A stretch of DNA of 34,601 nucleotides from positions 1 through 34,601 of the forward strand of contig NZ_JXYH01000044.1 in NCBI RefSeq assembly GCF_001262635.1, in the 5' to 3' direction. A program made the position numbers and the translations under genes. Shown here piece after piece: positions 1-8,893 of this stretch. Below the pieces are notes generated by a model, which saw nothing but the letters and a program-made list of their open reading frames with translations, searched no databases and was not told where the DNA came from. This DNA comes from Aestuariivita boseongensis (lineage in GTDB: Bacteria > Pseudomonadota > Alphaproteobacteria > Rhodobacterales > Rhodobacteraceae). How positions within the stretch are numbered: position 1 is the stretch's first letter; every line of letters starts with the position of its first letter.

Positions 1-3
1 TTA

Positions 4-789
4 TCAGTGACCCAGGATCTGGCTGAGGAACAGCTGCGTCCGGGGGGATTTGGGGTTGTTGAAGAACTCTTCCGGTTCGTTCTGCTCAACAATCTGACCT
101 TCATCCATGAAGATCACCCGGTTCGCCACCTGACGGGCAAAGCCCATCTCGTGCGTAACACACAGCATGGTCATGCCTTCCTCGGCCAGTTCCACCATCG
201 TATCCAGCACTTCCTTGATCATCTCAGGGTCAAGTGCCGAGGTGGGTTCGTCAAACAGCATGATGCGCGGCCGCATGCAAAGCGAACGGGCAATCGCCAC
301 ACGCTGCTGCTGACCACCCGACAGCTGGCCAGGATACTTGTCGGCCTGATCGGGGATCTTCACCTTTTCCAGGAAATGCATCGCCGTTTCGATGGCTTCC
401 TTCTTGGGCGTCTTGCGCACCCAGATCGGGGCCAGCGTGCAGTTCTCCAGGATCGTCAGATGCGGGAACAGGTTGAAATGCTGGAAGCACATGCCGACCT
501 CGGAGCGGATCTTGTCGATGTTCTTCAGATCCGACGACAACAGCGTGCCATCCACCGTGATCTTGCCCGCCTGGTGTTCTTCCAGCGCGTTGATGCAGCG
601 GATCAGGGTGGATTTGCCCGACCCGGACGGCCCCGCGATCACGATCCGCTCGCCACGATAGACGGTCAGGTCGATGTCGCGCAGCACGTGGAAGGTGCCG
701 TACCACTTGTTCATCTTCTCGATCGAGATCGCGACCTCGTCCGAGACGCTCATTTGGACGTTATGTGTTTCAGGGACAACTTCGTTCAT
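4..789 (-). CDS. bztD: Glutamate/glutamine/aspartate/asparagine ABC transporter, ATP-binding protein
   Basis: ATPase subunit (261 aa) of a polar amino-acid ABC importer; it hydrolyses ATP at the inner membrane to drive uptake through BztB/BztC. Visible motifs are Walker A GPSGSGKS, the Q-loop region (CFQHFNLFP), the signature LSGGQQQR, Walker B with D-loop ([11 protein letters not shown]) and the switch histidine in CVTHEMGF. The ATG at 789 is preferred over the in-frame GTG at 798 because AGGAG lies 8 nt before the ATG. It is the last gene of bztABCD, 12 nt after bztC. The stop TGA is immediately followed by an in-frame TAA at the window edge. The family name could equally be AapP; the substrate range is inferred from the family. 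Confidence 0.93.
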   Translation of the reverse strand: MNEVVPETHNVQMSVSDEVAISIEKMNKWYGTFHVLRDIDLTVYRGERIVIAGPSGSGKSTLIRCINALEEHQAGKITVDGTLLSSDLKNIDKIRSEVGMCFQHFNLFPHLTILENCTLAPIWVRKTPKKEAIETAMHFLEKVKIPDQADKYPGQLSGGQQQRVAIARSLCMRPRIMLFDEPTSALDPEMIKEVLDTMVELAEEGMTMLCVTHEMGFARQVANRVIFMDEGQIVEQNEPEEFFNNPKSPRTQLFLSQILGH

Positions 790-801
790 TGTGTCCACTC
801 C

Positions 802-2097
802 TTATCGGTGATCTGTCGCAAGCTGGCGTTCCAGCCACTGCGAGTATTGCGAAATGCCGTAGCAAACGATGAAGAACAGGAAGGCGGCAAAGCCGAAAAG
901 CTCCCAATACACACCGTTCCATTCGGTCGAGGCCAGGATCGGGCCGCGGATCATCCCCACCAGATCGAACATCGAGATGATCGACACCAGCGTGGTATCC
1001 TTGAAGAGCCCCACCGCGACGTTCACGATGCCCGGGATCGAGATTTTCAGCGCCTGCGGCAGAATGATCAGCCGCATGGATTGCGCGTAATCCAGACCCA
1101 GACTATCGGCCGCCTCGTACTGACCCCGTGGCAGGGCGGCGAGGCCACCCCGGATCACTTCGGCGATATAGGCCGAGGCGAACATGGTGATCATGATGAT
1201 CACCCGCAGGATCAGGTCAAAGTTGGTGCCCGGCGGCAGGAAATAGGCCAGAACCACGTTTGCCACGAACAGCAGCGTGATCAGCGGCACACCCCGGATG
1301 AATTCGATGAACACCACGCAGATCCATTTGATGATCGGCATGTCCGACTGACGGCCCAGCGCCAGCGCGATCCCCAGCGGGATCGACAGCGACACACAGA
1401 CCACACCCAGGATCATGTTCAGCATGAAGCCACCCATGTCGCGGGACGGAACAGCGCCCAGCGTCGGGTTTTCCGGTGCAATCGCATCCACGATGAACCC
1501 ACCGATATACCAGGTCAGTACGGCCGCAACGATGCCGCCGAAAAAGCCCATGGCAAAGCTTTGGTTCACCAGCCGGGAATAAGCCAGATAGCCCACGATA
1601 AACCCGGCCATGGCCAGAAGCGGCGACAGGATCGTACCGCCCCAGATCAGGTGGAAGGCCAGGAACGGATAGATCGCTGTAAAGACCAGCATGACCCGCG
1701 GCAGCATGGAGAACATCACCGGCGCGATCGCCACGAACAGAAGCACAAAGGCCACTGTCGGACGCCAGTAATATTCCTCGGGATATGTGAACCCGAACAG
1801 CAGCTGGTTCCACCGTTCCGACAGGACCGAGAAACAGCCCCCCGCCGCGCCACCCAGAACCTCGCGGCATTCCGCAAGGCTGTTGGTGCCCCAGACCCCG
1901 CCCAGAAGCCAGGGCAGGAAGCCGGACAGCACATAATAGATCGCCCACAGGGACAAAAGCGTCAGAAGCGTGCCCCAGACCCCGTTGAACAGATTGTGCT
2001 TCATCCAGCCGATGACACCAACTTCGGAGGCTGGCGGATCAAGCTGCGGCAGGGTTTCGGTGCGCACGAAGGCGATGGAATTCGATGTATCGGCCAT
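802..2097 (-). CDS. bztC: Amino-acid ABC transporter permease BztC/AapM
   Basis: Integral membrane permease (431 aa) forming the translocation pore with BztB. It has several long hydrophobic segments and, near the C-terminus, the EAA loop that docks the ATPase (EAADSLGLDY, then LPQALKISIPG). It is much longer than typical 220-residue His/Glu permeases because of an N-terminal extension with extra membrane spans and a periplasmic loop, which is characteristic of the AapM/BztC group. The start ATG at 2097 lies one base after the bztB stop, so the two are almost certainly translationally coupled. The substrate (acidic amino acids and amides) is inferred from the family. Confidence 0.92.
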   Translation of the reverse strand: MADTSNSIAFVRTETLPQLDPPASEVGVIGWMKHNLFNGVWGTLLTLLSLWAIYYVLSGFLPWLLGGVWGTNSLAECREVLGGAAGGCFSVLSERWNQLLFGFTYPEEYYWRPTVAFVLLFVAIAPVMFSMLPRVMLVFTAIYPFLAFHLIWGGTILSPLLAMAGFIVGYLAYSRLVNQSFAMGFFGGIVAAVLTWYIGGFIVDAIAPENPTLGAVPSRDMGGFMLNMILGVVCVSLSIPLGIALALGRQSDMPIIKWICVVFIEFIRGVPLITLLFVANVVLAYFLPPGTNFDLILRVIIMITMFASAYIAEVIRGGLAALPRGQYEAADSLGLDYAQSMRLIILPQALKISIPGIVNVAVGLFKDTTLVSIISMFDLVGMIRGPILASTEWNGVYWELFGFAAFLFFIVCYGISQYSQWLERQLATDHR

Positions 2098-2098
2098 C

Positions 2099-3331
2099 TT
2101 AGCGCTCCTTCAGTTTGACTGAGTTGTTATAGACGTTCATCACCGCCGAAATGGTCAGCGAGATGATCAGGTAGAAAAGCATCAGCAGCAGAACCGCTTC
2201 GATCGCGCGACCGGTCTGGTTCAGGGTGATGCCGCCCAGGGTGGCCGTGATATCCATGTACCCCACCGCGATCGCCAGGGACGAGTTCTTGGTGATGTTC
2301 AGATACTGGGAAATCAGCGGCGGAATGATCACCCGCAACGCCTGCGGCAGGATAACCAGGTTCATGATCCGCCCCGGACGCAGACCCAGCGACGCGGCCG
2401 CCTCGGTCTGGCCTTTGGAAATCGCCTGGATCCCCGCGCGCACGTTCTCGGCGATAAAGGCGCCGGTATAGACCGACAGAGCGAACCAAAGCGCGATCAG
2501 CGAACCGCGCGCCCAGCCCCCGCCCTGGAAGTTGAAGCCCTTGAGTTCGGGATAATCAAAGCTCAGCCCCATGATCGTGAACAGCACCAGAAGCGGGCCG
2601 AACCAGATCGCCAGGTTGATCCACAGCGTATTGGGACGAACGCCCGTTGCTTCCTGCTTGGCCTGGGCCCATTTGGCCACCTGCCTTACACCGAAGAACG
2701 AAAGCACTAGGCCGATGATGACCAAGAGCCAATCGGTGCCAGCGCTGCCAGTCAGGCTGTTGGAAAAGATCGGTGCCGGGAAATAGACCCCGCGTCCGGT
2801 GAAGGCGAACATGTCAAACAGCATTGTCGCTTCGGGATTGTCACCCCGGAACGCGCGTGGCTGCGGCAGCACCACAAGGAACACGGCGTTGATCATCAGG
2901 ATCCAGATCAGCACCGGCACATTGCGGAACGCCTCGACATAGAAAGACATCAGCTTCGAGATCAGCCAGTTGTTCGACAACCGCAGAACGCCTGCGATAA
3001 CGCCCAGAATGGTGGCGGTGACACAGGCCAGAAACGCAACCAGAAGCGTGTTCAGAACGCCAACAAGCGTCGCCCGCCAATGGGTGGATTGGCTGTCATA
3101 TTCGATAAGGCGCTGGTTGATATCATAGCCCGCCGGTTCCCCAAGGAAGGCGTATGAAATGTTCAGACCCGCCGCCGCAAGGTTGGCGAACAGGTTGCTG
3201 ATCAGATAGGCAATAGCCCCGATCAGCAGAACAAGCGCAATGAATTGGAAGGTATATGACCGATACCGCGTATCATTCAGCAGCATCGACAACTTGAACG
3301 ACCCCTGTGGCGGGTCCGTGATCGTCGTCAT
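2099..3331 (-). CDS. bztB: Amino-acid ABC transporter permease BztB/AapQ
   Basis: First permease (410 aa) of the polar amino-acid importer. An N-terminal hydrophobic span near residues 28-50 is followed by a large extracytoplasmic portion, and the conserved binding-protein-dependent transport module occupies the C-terminal half with the EAA loop EAAASLGLRPGRIMNLVILP. Length and the periplasmic insertion match AapQ/BztB rather than the shorter HisQ group. It follows the binding-protein gene bztA after a 129-nt spacer that carries a strong hairpin, and it abuts bztC. This arrangement usually lets the binding protein be made in excess over the membrane subunits. Confidence 0.92.
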   Translation of the reverse strand: MTTITDPPQGSFKLSMLLNDTRYRSYTFQFIALVLLIGAIAYLISNLFANLAAAGLNISYAFLGEPAGYDINQRLIEYDSQSTHWRATLVGVLNTLLVAFLACVTATILGVIAGVLRLSNNWLISKLMSFYVEAFRNVPVLIWILMINAVFLVVLPQPRAFRGDNPEATMLFDMFAFTGRGVYFPAPIFSNSLTGSAGTDWLLVIIGLVLSFFGVRQVAKWAQAKQEATGVRPNTLWINLAIWFGPLLVLFTIMGLSFDYPELKGFNFQGGGWARGSLIALWFALSVYTGAFIAENVRAGIQAISKGQTEAAASLGLRPGRIMNLVILPQALRVIIPPLISQYLNITKNSSLAIAVGYMDITATLGGITLNQTGRAIEAVLLLMLFYLIISLTISAVMNVYNNSVKLKER

Positions 3332-3418
3332 ATGGACGGTCCCCTGTCTGTGTTGACACCCGACGCTTGTTGAAATGGGCCTATGCTGCCCGTGAACCGG
3401 TGTGTCTTTTTAAGCTGA

Positions 3419-3446
3419 AAGGGCGCAGAGTTTTCTCTGCGCCCTT
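3419..3446 (-). terminator. Intercistronic stem-loop between bztA and bztB
   Basis: A perfect 10-bp inverted repeat (arms 3421-3430 and 3435-3444, loop of 4 nt) can be extended by two A-T pairs. It starts 14 nt after the bztA stop. On the minus strand it is followed by a short T-rich run, weaker than a classical terminator. Such stem-loops behind periplasmic binding-protein genes typically stabilise the upstream message or partly terminate transcription. That role is inferred here. Confidence 0.7.
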
Positions 3447-3460
3447 CCGAAGTGTCGTTC

Positions 3461-4477
3461 TTAGCGGAACGGCGGCGAGTAGAGCAGACCACCGTCTGTC
3501 CACTGCGCGTTCAGACCGCGCGCCAGGCCGATCGGTGTGCTTTCACCGATGTTGCCGGCGAAGATCTCACCATAGTTGCCGCCTGCCATGATGGCACGCT
3601 TGGCCCACTCGGCGTCCAGACCCAGCATCTCGCCCAGGGTACCTTCGGTGCCCAGCAGACGGTTGATTTCCGGGTTGTTGGTGCCTGCGCTCAGCTCGGC
3701 GATGTTTGCCGAGGTCACGCCCAGTTCTTCTGCGGTGATCAGCGCGTTCAGAGTCCAGCGAACGATGTCGCCCCACTCGTCATCGCCGTGGCGCACGAGC
3801 GGACCCAGAGGCTCTTTCGAGATGATCTCGGGCAGCAGCACGTGGTCGCCGGGTGCTTCGAATGTTGCACGGGTTGCAGCCAGGCCGGATGCGTCGGTGG
3901 TGTACACGTCACATGCGCCAGCCAGGTATTGCTGTTGTGCTTCAGCGTTGGTTTCGATCGGAACCGGCTCATAGCTGATGTTGTTTGCGCGGAAGAAGTC
4001 CGCGAGGTTCAGCTCGGTCGTTGTGCCGGTTTGAATGCAGACGGTCGCGCCGTCCAGTTCCTTGGCCGAGGACACGCCCAGTTCCTTGGGAACCATGAAG
4101 CCCTGACCGTCGTAGTAGTTCACGCCAACGAAGGTGAACTTCAGGTCAACGTCACGGCTGAAGGTCCAGGTGGTGTTACGGGCCAGCATGTCGATCTCGC
4201 CCGAGGCAAGCGCGGTGAAGCGCGTCTTACCTGTCGTGGGGACGAATTCGACCGCGGTCGCATCGCCAAGAACAGCAGCAGCAACAGCACGGCACACGGC
4301 CACGTCAAAACCGTTCCACTCACCGTTTGCGTCCGGTGCAGCAAAGCCAACCAGACCTGTGGTCACGCCGCAGTTCAGCTTGCCGCGCGCTTGCACGTCT
4401 TCAAGCGTGCCAGCAGCGGCAGCACCGGCTGCCAGTGTGGCACCGGCCAGCGCACCAAAAAGTACGGATTTTTTCAT
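3461..4477 (-). CDS. bztA: Amino-acid ABC transporter, periplasmic substrate-binding protein
   Basis: Periplasmic binding protein (338 aa) that captures glutamate, glutamine, aspartate or asparagine and delivers it to BztBC. The N-terminus is a typical signal peptide (MKKSVLFGALAG, then an Ala-rich core), with cleavage probable near AAAAG. The mature part begins TLEDVQARGKLNCGV and carries the SBP family 3 pattern, including NGFDVAVCRAVAAAV, the DMLARNTTWT region and the QTGTTTELNLADFF region. The ATG at 4477 was chosen over the upstream in-frame start at 4627: it begins the signal peptide and has a good GGAAGAGG ribosome site. First gene of bztABCD; family length about 338-345 aa. Confidence 0.94.
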   Translation of the reverse strand: MKKSVLFGALAGATLAAGAAAAGTLEDVQARGKLNCGVTTGLVGFAAPDANGEWNGFDVAVCRAVAAAVLGDATAVEFVPTTGKTRFTALASGEIDMLARNTTWTFSRDVDLKFTFVGVNYYDGQGFMVPKELGVSSAKELDGATVCIQTGTTTELNLADFFRANNISYEPVPIETNAEAQQQYLAGACDVYTTDASGLAATRATFEAPGDHVLLPEIISKEPLGPLVRHGDDEWGDIVRWTLNALITAEELGVTSANIAELSAGTNNPEINRLLGTEGTLGEMLGLDAEWAKRAIMAGGNYGEIFAGNIGESTPIGLARGLNAQWTDGGLLYSPPFR

Positions 4478-4548
4478 TTTTACCTCTTCCTGATTTTCCG
4501 CCCGAGTGTTGGGCAGTTCACCCAGCCCTTTGCGGACCGGTATGCAGA

Positions 4549-4570
4549 ACAAAAAAGGGGCTTCCCCCTT
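4549..4570 (-). terminator. Intrinsic terminator upstream of bztA
   Basis: On the minus strand a 6-bp stem (AAGGGG/CCCCTT, loop GAAG) runs directly into a run of six T. It lies about 170 nt past the ATP12-family stop and about 75 nt before the bztA start. It most simply ends the crcB-rluC-HAD-ATP12 transcript; if the bzt promoter lies upstream of it, it would instead act as a leader attenuator. No convincing sigma70 promoter was found in the rest of this 261-bp spacer. Confidence 0.6.
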
Positions 4571-4738
4571 CCAAGTGGCAGGAGTTTGGGCGGATTCATC
4601 AGAAAAGGTCAAGGGCATGATCATCAAAAACGATGAACCACAGGTTGTTTACCTATAGTAAAGCTCGGGCTTTGCACGCATCCTTGGCAGTTCTTTCGCG
4701 CGCTTTGCGGTACCGTTTGGCCGATCAGCGCGACAGGC

Positions 4739-5452
4739 TCAGCGCGCGCCGCTGAAATCATAGAAGGTTTTCGCATGTCGGAAGGCGGCGCGTTTGACTT
4801 GTGCGGCCTCATAGGCCTCTTCGTCGCGGCCCCACTGTTCCTCTTGCCACAGCGTATCCAGCATCGAGATATCCCAGATCGAATCCGGGTCTTTCCAACC
4901 TTCGGCGGCCGCAAAGCCCAGCACCAGAGAACCGCTTAACGTCACAAGGTCGTGGAATGCCGCAAGGCGGAACTTGTCCAGATCGTGCACACGTTGAGCA
5001 AGGGTTTGCAGCGCTGCAGGCTCTTGGGCGACATGGATCACACCTGCGCGCGCCTGCAGCCGCGCGCCCAGCGCGTCTGCCGCCCAATCCAGTGCCGGGT
5101 CCCATTCTGCAGCCTGGCGATCGACCAGGCTTTCGGGCCGCTCCGCGCGATAGCACAGCAGATCGGAATCCCCGTAATCGGCCAGCATCTGCGCCACTTC
5201 ACCATGCTGGATGGTCACCTTGTCGATGGCGGCGTTAGCCATGCGGGTGAAAGGCATTACGTTGGGGTTCACCTCTTTTTCCTGGGCGTCCCATTCGGCG
5301 GCGATGGCATCGGCCAGCGCGCGGGTGGGCACGGCCAGCGCTGCCTTGGCAGGCGTCTTGACCGGGCGGCCATCCAGCAGAACGGCGAACTGGCCGTCTT
5401 TCTCGTCGGTCGTGGTTTCTTTCCAGAAGCGTTTGAGAGCCCATTCGCCCAT
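4739..5452 (-). CDS. ATP12 family F1-ATPase assembly chaperone
   Basis: Homologue (237 aa) of mitochondrial Atp12, which binds free F1 alpha subunit during ATP synthase assembly; most alphaproteobacteria have it. Recognisable features are the N-terminal RFWKETTTDEKDGQFAVLLD stretch, LDGRPVKTPAK, the helix AIAAEWDAQ, and C-terminal WGRDEEAYEAAQVKR. The ATG at 5452 overlaps the stop of the upstream HAD gene by one base (TGATG), favouring it over an in-frame GTG three bases upstream. It ends the run crcB-rluC-HAD-ATP12, and the linkage suggests simple co-transcription of housekeeping genes. Confidence 0.9.
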   Translation of the reverse strand: MGEWALKRFWKETTTDEKDGQFAVLLDGRPVKTPAKAALAVPTRALADAIAAEWDAQEKEVNPNVMPFTRMANAAIDKVTIQHGEVAQMLADYGDSDLLCYRAERPESLVDRQAAEWDPALDWAADALGARLQARAGVIHVAQEPAALQTLAQRVHDLDKFRLAAFHDLVTLSGSLVLGFAAAEGWKDPDSIWDISMLDTLWQEEQWGRDEEAYEAAQVKRAAFRHAKTFYDFSGAR

Positions 5453-6132
5453 CACGCAGCCCTCCAGATCGTTTCAAGTGTGTCGGGCAGGTCCGCAACC
5501 CGGTCCACCAGGATATGCGCGTCGCCCAGACGGTCGGCGGGGTGATATCCCCAGCTGACACCGATGGCAAAGGCCCCTGCGGCGCGGGCCATTTCCATGT
5601 CAAAGCTGGTATCGCCGATCATAACGGTCTGCGCCGGCGTAACCCCGGTTTCGGCCATAGCCTGCAGGATCATCGACGGGTGCGGTTTCGACGGGTGATG
5701 ATCGGCGCATTGACGGGTACAAAACAGCCCCGCAAGCGCATGTCCCTCGATCAGCGCATCCAGCCCGCGCTGCGATTTGCCGGTAGCCACGCCCAGAATG
5801 TTGTCCGGCACCGCGTTCAGCCGGTCCAGCAGATCGCGCATACCGGGATAAAGCGGGGACGAGATTTGCGACCCCGCCGCCGCGCGCAATGCCATATAGC
5901 TGCGCTTATACGCCTCGACCATCGCGTCATGGGTGGTGGCGTCGGCCTCGGGTGCCAGCACCTCCATCGCGCGGGGCAAGGACAGGCCCACGATGGACAG
6001 AACCTGCGCCCGGTCCGGTACGGTAAGACCCACATGATCGAACGCAGCAGCCATTGAGGCCACGATATCCGCCTGGCTGTCGACCAGCGTGCCATCCACA
6101 TCAAACAGGATCAGGCGCAGGTCCGCGCTCAT
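5452..6132 (-). CDS. HAD-IA family hydrolase, phosphoglycolate-phosphatase-like
   Basis: Haloacid-dehalogenase-fold phosphatase (226 aa). Motif I is FDVDGTLVDS (nucleophile and general-acid Asp), the motif III Lys lies in SKPHPSM, and motif IV is GDTSFDMEMARAAG. The helical cap after motif I fits subfamily IA (Gph/PGMB-like). The substrate cannot be read from the sequence; phosphoglycolate or a pyrophosphate are common for relatives. The ATG at 6132 was chosen because it overlaps the rluC-type stop by 4 nt (ATGA) and sits ten residues before motif I; an upstream in-frame start would give a 20-residue non-homologous leader. Coupled on both sides. Confidence 0.9.
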   Translation of the reverse strand: MSADLRLILFDVDGTLVDSQADIVASMAAAFDHVGLTVPDRAQVLSIVGLSLPRAMEVLAPEADATTHDAMVEAYKRSYMALRAAAGSQISSPLYPGMRDLLDRLNAVPDNILGVATGKSQRGLDALIEGHALAGLFCTRQCADHHPSKPHPSMILQAMAETGVTPAQTVMIGDTSFDMEMARAAGAFAIGVSWGYHPADRLGDAHILVDRVADLPDTLETIWRAA

Positions 6133-7172
6133 TTCAGTTCCTCGAAAGGATCGTCCTTTGCCAGATCCTCGGTCCAGCCGAAGGTCTCCCAACTGTCTTT
6201 CATATGCGGCGGCAGTTCAGCGACCAGGCGCACGGTCTTGCGCGTGACAGGATGTTCGAAAGTCAGGCTGCGCGCGTGCAGGTGCAGCTTTTTCGAGATA
6301 ATGCCGCCCACCTGTGCGCCCCAGCCATCGCCCAGATTTTCCTGGCCCGATCCGCCATACTTGCCGTCACCGATGATGGGATGGCCCATTTCGGCCATAT
6401 GGACCCGCAGCTGGTGGGTGCGGCCCGTCACTGGCTCAAGCGCGACCCAGGCCGCGCGGCCCGCCACACGATAGAGCGTGGCATAAAGCGTGCGCGACCG
6501 TTTGGCGCCCGGCGTGCTGTCAATCTCGCGCGGGTGAATAGCGATCATCTTCTCGCCCTCGCCCTTCGCGCCGTGGCCCGGTGCCTTGATCAGACCTGTC
6601 TTGATTTCGCCCAGATAGGGCGTGGGCACGCCTGCAACCAGGGCCCAGTAAATCTTGCGCGTTTCGCGATGCTTGAAGGCTGCAGTCAGATCGGCGGCGA
6701 TCTTGCGGGTGCGCGCCATCAGCAATACGCCCGAGGTGTCCTTGTCCAGCCGGTGCACAAGGCGCGGCTTTTCATCCAGACCGAATGTCAGTGCTTCGGC
6801 CAGGCCATCCACATGGCGGGTCTGACCGCTGCCGCCCTGTACCGGAAGGCCGGGGGGCTTGTTCAGAGCGATGATGTAATCGTCACGATAGATCACCGCA
6901 TCCTGGATCATCTTGGCGTCGGCAGCAGAAACCTTTGGCTTGGGTTCGGCCGGTTTCTTGTCACCCGTTGGCAGCGGCGGGATACGCACGCTTTGCCCTT
7001 CTTCCAGCCGGGCGGAGGCTTTGACCCGCCCGCCATCCACGCGCAGCTCTCCCTTGCGGCACATCTTTTCAATCATGCCCTGACCCAGCTGCGGGAAACG
7101 GCGTTTCAGCCAGCGATCCAGGCGCTGATCGCCCTCGCCTGCCTCGACGGTTACTGTTTGCACACCGCTCAT
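6129..7172 (-). CDS. rluC: RluC/RluD family rRNA pseudouridine synthase
   Basis: Pseudouridine synthase (347 aa) modifying uridines of large-subunit rRNA. An N-terminal S4-like RNA-binding domain (about residues 10-70, with GDQRLDRWLKRRFP) precedes the catalytic domain. The RluA-family signature HRLDKDTSGVLLMART holds the catalytic Asp. A later conserved block is GRTHQLRVHMAEMGHPI, close to the family pattern for this region. The ATG at 7172 overlaps the crcB stop by 4 nt; a start 8 codons upstream is less likely. RluC (23S positions 955/2504/2580 in E. coli) is the best guess, but RluD cannot be excluded. Confidence 0.88.
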   Translation of the reverse strand: MSGVQTVTVEAGEGDQRLDRWLKRRFPQLGQGMIEKMCRKGELRVDGGRVKASARLEEGQSVRIPPLPTGDKKPAEPKPKVSAADAKMIQDAVIYRDDYIIALNKPPGLPVQGGSGQTRHVDGLAEALTFGLDEKPRLVHRLDKDTSGVLLMARTRKIAADLTAAFKHRETRKIYWALVAGVPTPYLGEIKTGLIKAPGHGAKGEGEKMIAIHPREIDSTPGAKRSRTLYATLYRVAGRAAWVALEPVTGRTHQLRVHMAEMGHPIIGDGKYGGSGQENLGDGWGAQVGGIISKKLHLHARSLTFEHPVTRKTVRLVAELPPHMKDSWETFGWTEDLAKDDPFEELK

Positions 7173-7549
7173 GCGAAAACCCCGCGCGCCAGCCAAAGGC
7201 CGGCCATCAATCCGCCCACCGATCCGATAACCGACAGCACAACATAAAGCGCCGCCAGCCCGATCTGGCCCCGCTCCATCAGCGTGACGGTTTCCAGAGA
7301 GAAGGCCGAGAACGTTGTGAACCCGCCCAGAATACCCGTCATCACGAAGGGGCCCAGATAGGTCAGGCCGCGCTGTGCGGCGGCCACCACGAATACCCCC
7401 ATCAGGAACGACCCCACGATGTTCACCGTGATCACGCCCAAGGGGAAAGCACCCTGCCCCATCGCACGATAAATGCCGACCCCTGCAAGATATCGCAGGG
7501 ATGCGCCAATCGCGCCGCCAAGGGCCACCTGAAGAACGGTCATCATCAT
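7169..7549 (-). CDS. crcB: Fluoride channel CrcB/FluC
   Basis: Small membrane protein (126 aa) with four hydrophobic segments that exports fluoride as a dual-topology dimer. Typical elements are GGAIGASLRYL near the N-terminus, the GSFLMGVF helix and the Phe-box/TM3 break GGFTTFSAFSLE. Three consecutive Met codons (7549, 7546, 7543) leave the exact start open. It lies 31 nt after rarA and overlaps the rluC-type gene by 4 nt. No fluoride riboswitch was recognised upstream, which is expected for a gene inside a housekeeping operon. Confidence 0.92.
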   Translation of the reverse strand: MMMTVLQVALGGAIGASLRYLAGVGIYRAMGQGAFPLGVITVNIVGSFLMGVFVVAAAQRGLTYLGPFVMTGILGGFTTFSAFSLETVTLMERGQIGLAALYVVLSVIGSVGGLMAGLWLARGVFA

Positions 7550-7580
7550 GGGCGGTCTGTCGCGTGTTGGCGGGGTGGTG

Positions 7581-8888
7581 TCAAGTTTCCCGCTTGGCGC
7601 GCAGCTTGGCGAAGTAATCCAGTCGCTTTTTCAACTCGCGTTCAAAACCACGCTCCACCGGTTGATAGAGGACAGGGCGCTTCACATCCTCGGGGAAGTA
7701 GTTCTGGCCGGAAAACCCGTCTTCGGCATCGTGGTCATAAGCATAGCCGGCTCCATATCCCTGGTCCTTCATCATCGATGTGGGTGCATTCAGGATATGT
7801 TTTGGCGGGGGTTTGCTGCCGGTTTGCTTGGCCAGTTTCATCGCCTGTTTATAGCCCACATAAGCCGCATTCGATTTCGGTGCGAGCGCCAGATAGGCCA
7901 CCGCCTGCGCCAGGGCCAGTTCCCCTTCCGGACTGCCCAGCCGTTCATAGGTTTCCCACGCATCAAGGCACACGCGCTGCGCCTGCGGATCGGCAAGCCC
8001 GATATCTTCGACTGCCATACGGGTGATGCGCCGCGCCAGATACCGCGGGTCTTCGCCCCCCTGCAGCATCCGCGCCAGCCAATACAGCGACGCATCGGGA
8101 TCCGAGCCGCGTACCGATTTGTGCAGGGCCGAAATCAGGTTGTAATGCGCGTCACCCGATTTGTCGTATTGCGCGGCGCGGCGCATCAGCCGCGTGGCCA
8201 GAGCATCGGGGTCCAGCTTGCCATCCAAGGTCCAGGCCGCAACCTGTTCGATCAGGTTCAGAAGCGCGCGGCCATCGCCATCGGCCATTTCCTGTAGCGC
8301 ATCGCGCGCCTCGGCCGTGAGGGGGAGCTTGGCACCCAGTTCCGCCTCGGCCCGTTGGGTCATCCGTTCCAGATCGGCAAGGCTGAGGCGCTCAAGCACC
8401 ATCACCTGCGCGCGGCTCAATACAGCGGCGTTCAACTCGAACGATGGGTTTTCCGTGGTGGCGCCGACCAGAAGGATCGTGCCATCCTCCATATGGGGCA
8501 GGAAACCGTCCTGCTGGGCCTTGTTGAAACGATGGATCTCATCAACGAAAAGCAGCGTGCCCTTGCCCTGCCGGCGACGCATCTTGGCGGCCTCGAACAC
8601 CTTTTTCAGATCAGGCACGCCGGTGAAGATCGCGCTGATCTGGACGAAATGCAGATCGGTCTCATCCGCCAGAAGCCGCGCGATGGTGGTTTTGCCCACA
8701 CCGGGCGGCCCCCAAAGGATCAATGAACCCAGAGAGCCCGAATCCAGCATCACGCGCAAAGGGCCGTCCGGGCCAAGAAGCTGATCCTGACCGATAACAT
8801 CGGCCAGCGTTTTGGGGCGCAACCGGTCGGCCAAGGGGCGGTTCGGCTCGGGGCCATCGGGTGTGTCGATCTGGTCGAACAGGTCCAT
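7581..8888 (-). CDS. rarA: Replication-associated recombination protein A (RarA/MgsA), AAA+ ATPase
   Basis: AAA+ ATPase (435 aa) of the clamp-loader-like RarA/Mgs1/WRNIP1 family, acting at stalled replication forks. The N-terminus RPLADRLRPKTLADVIGQ is characteristic. Walker A is GPPGVGKTT, Walker B LLFVDEIHRFNKAQQD, and sensor 1 is VGATTENPSF. The C-terminal tetramerisation region contains SVRGSDPDASLYWLARML and HILNAPTSMMKD. It lies 5 nt after degQ, so it is probably co-transcribed with it. Length matches the family (430-450 aa). Confidence 0.95.
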   Translation of the reverse strand: MDLFDQIDTPDGPEPNRPLADRLRPKTLADVIGQDQLLGPDGPLRVMLDSGSLGSLILWGPPGVGKTTIARLLADETDLHFVQISAIFTGVPDLKKVFEAAKMRRRQGKGTLLFVDEIHRFNKAQQDGFLPHMEDGTILLVGATTENPSFELNAAVLSRAQVMVLERLSLADLERMTQRAEAELGAKLPLTAEARDALQEMADGDGRALLNLIEQVAAWTLDGKLDPDALATRLMRRAAQYDKSGDAHYNLISALHKSVRGSDPDASLYWLARMLQGGEDPRYLARRITRMAVEDIGLADPQAQRVCLDAWETYERLGSPEGELALAQAVAYLALAPKSNAAYVGYKQAMKLAKQTGSKPPPKHILNAPTSMMKDQGYGAGYAYDHDAEDGFSGQNYFPEDVKRPVLYQPVERGFERELKKRLDYFAKLRAKRET

Positions 8889-8893
8889 ATCGG

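Noticed and set aside
7-2118. 703-codon plus-strand open frame opposite bztD and bztC
   Set aside because: It is antisense to two well-recognised transporter genes, is rich in His, Arg, Gln and Asp as expected from GC-rich reverse frames, and has no domain.
4478-4627. Fifty-residue N-terminal extension of BztA
   Set aside because: It would bury the signal peptide; the start at 4477 has the ribosome site and family N-terminus.
4478-4738. Sigma54 or other nitrogen-type promoter for bztA
   Set aside because: A search by eye for TGGCAC-N5-TTGCW and for spaced sigma70 hexamers gave nothing convincing.
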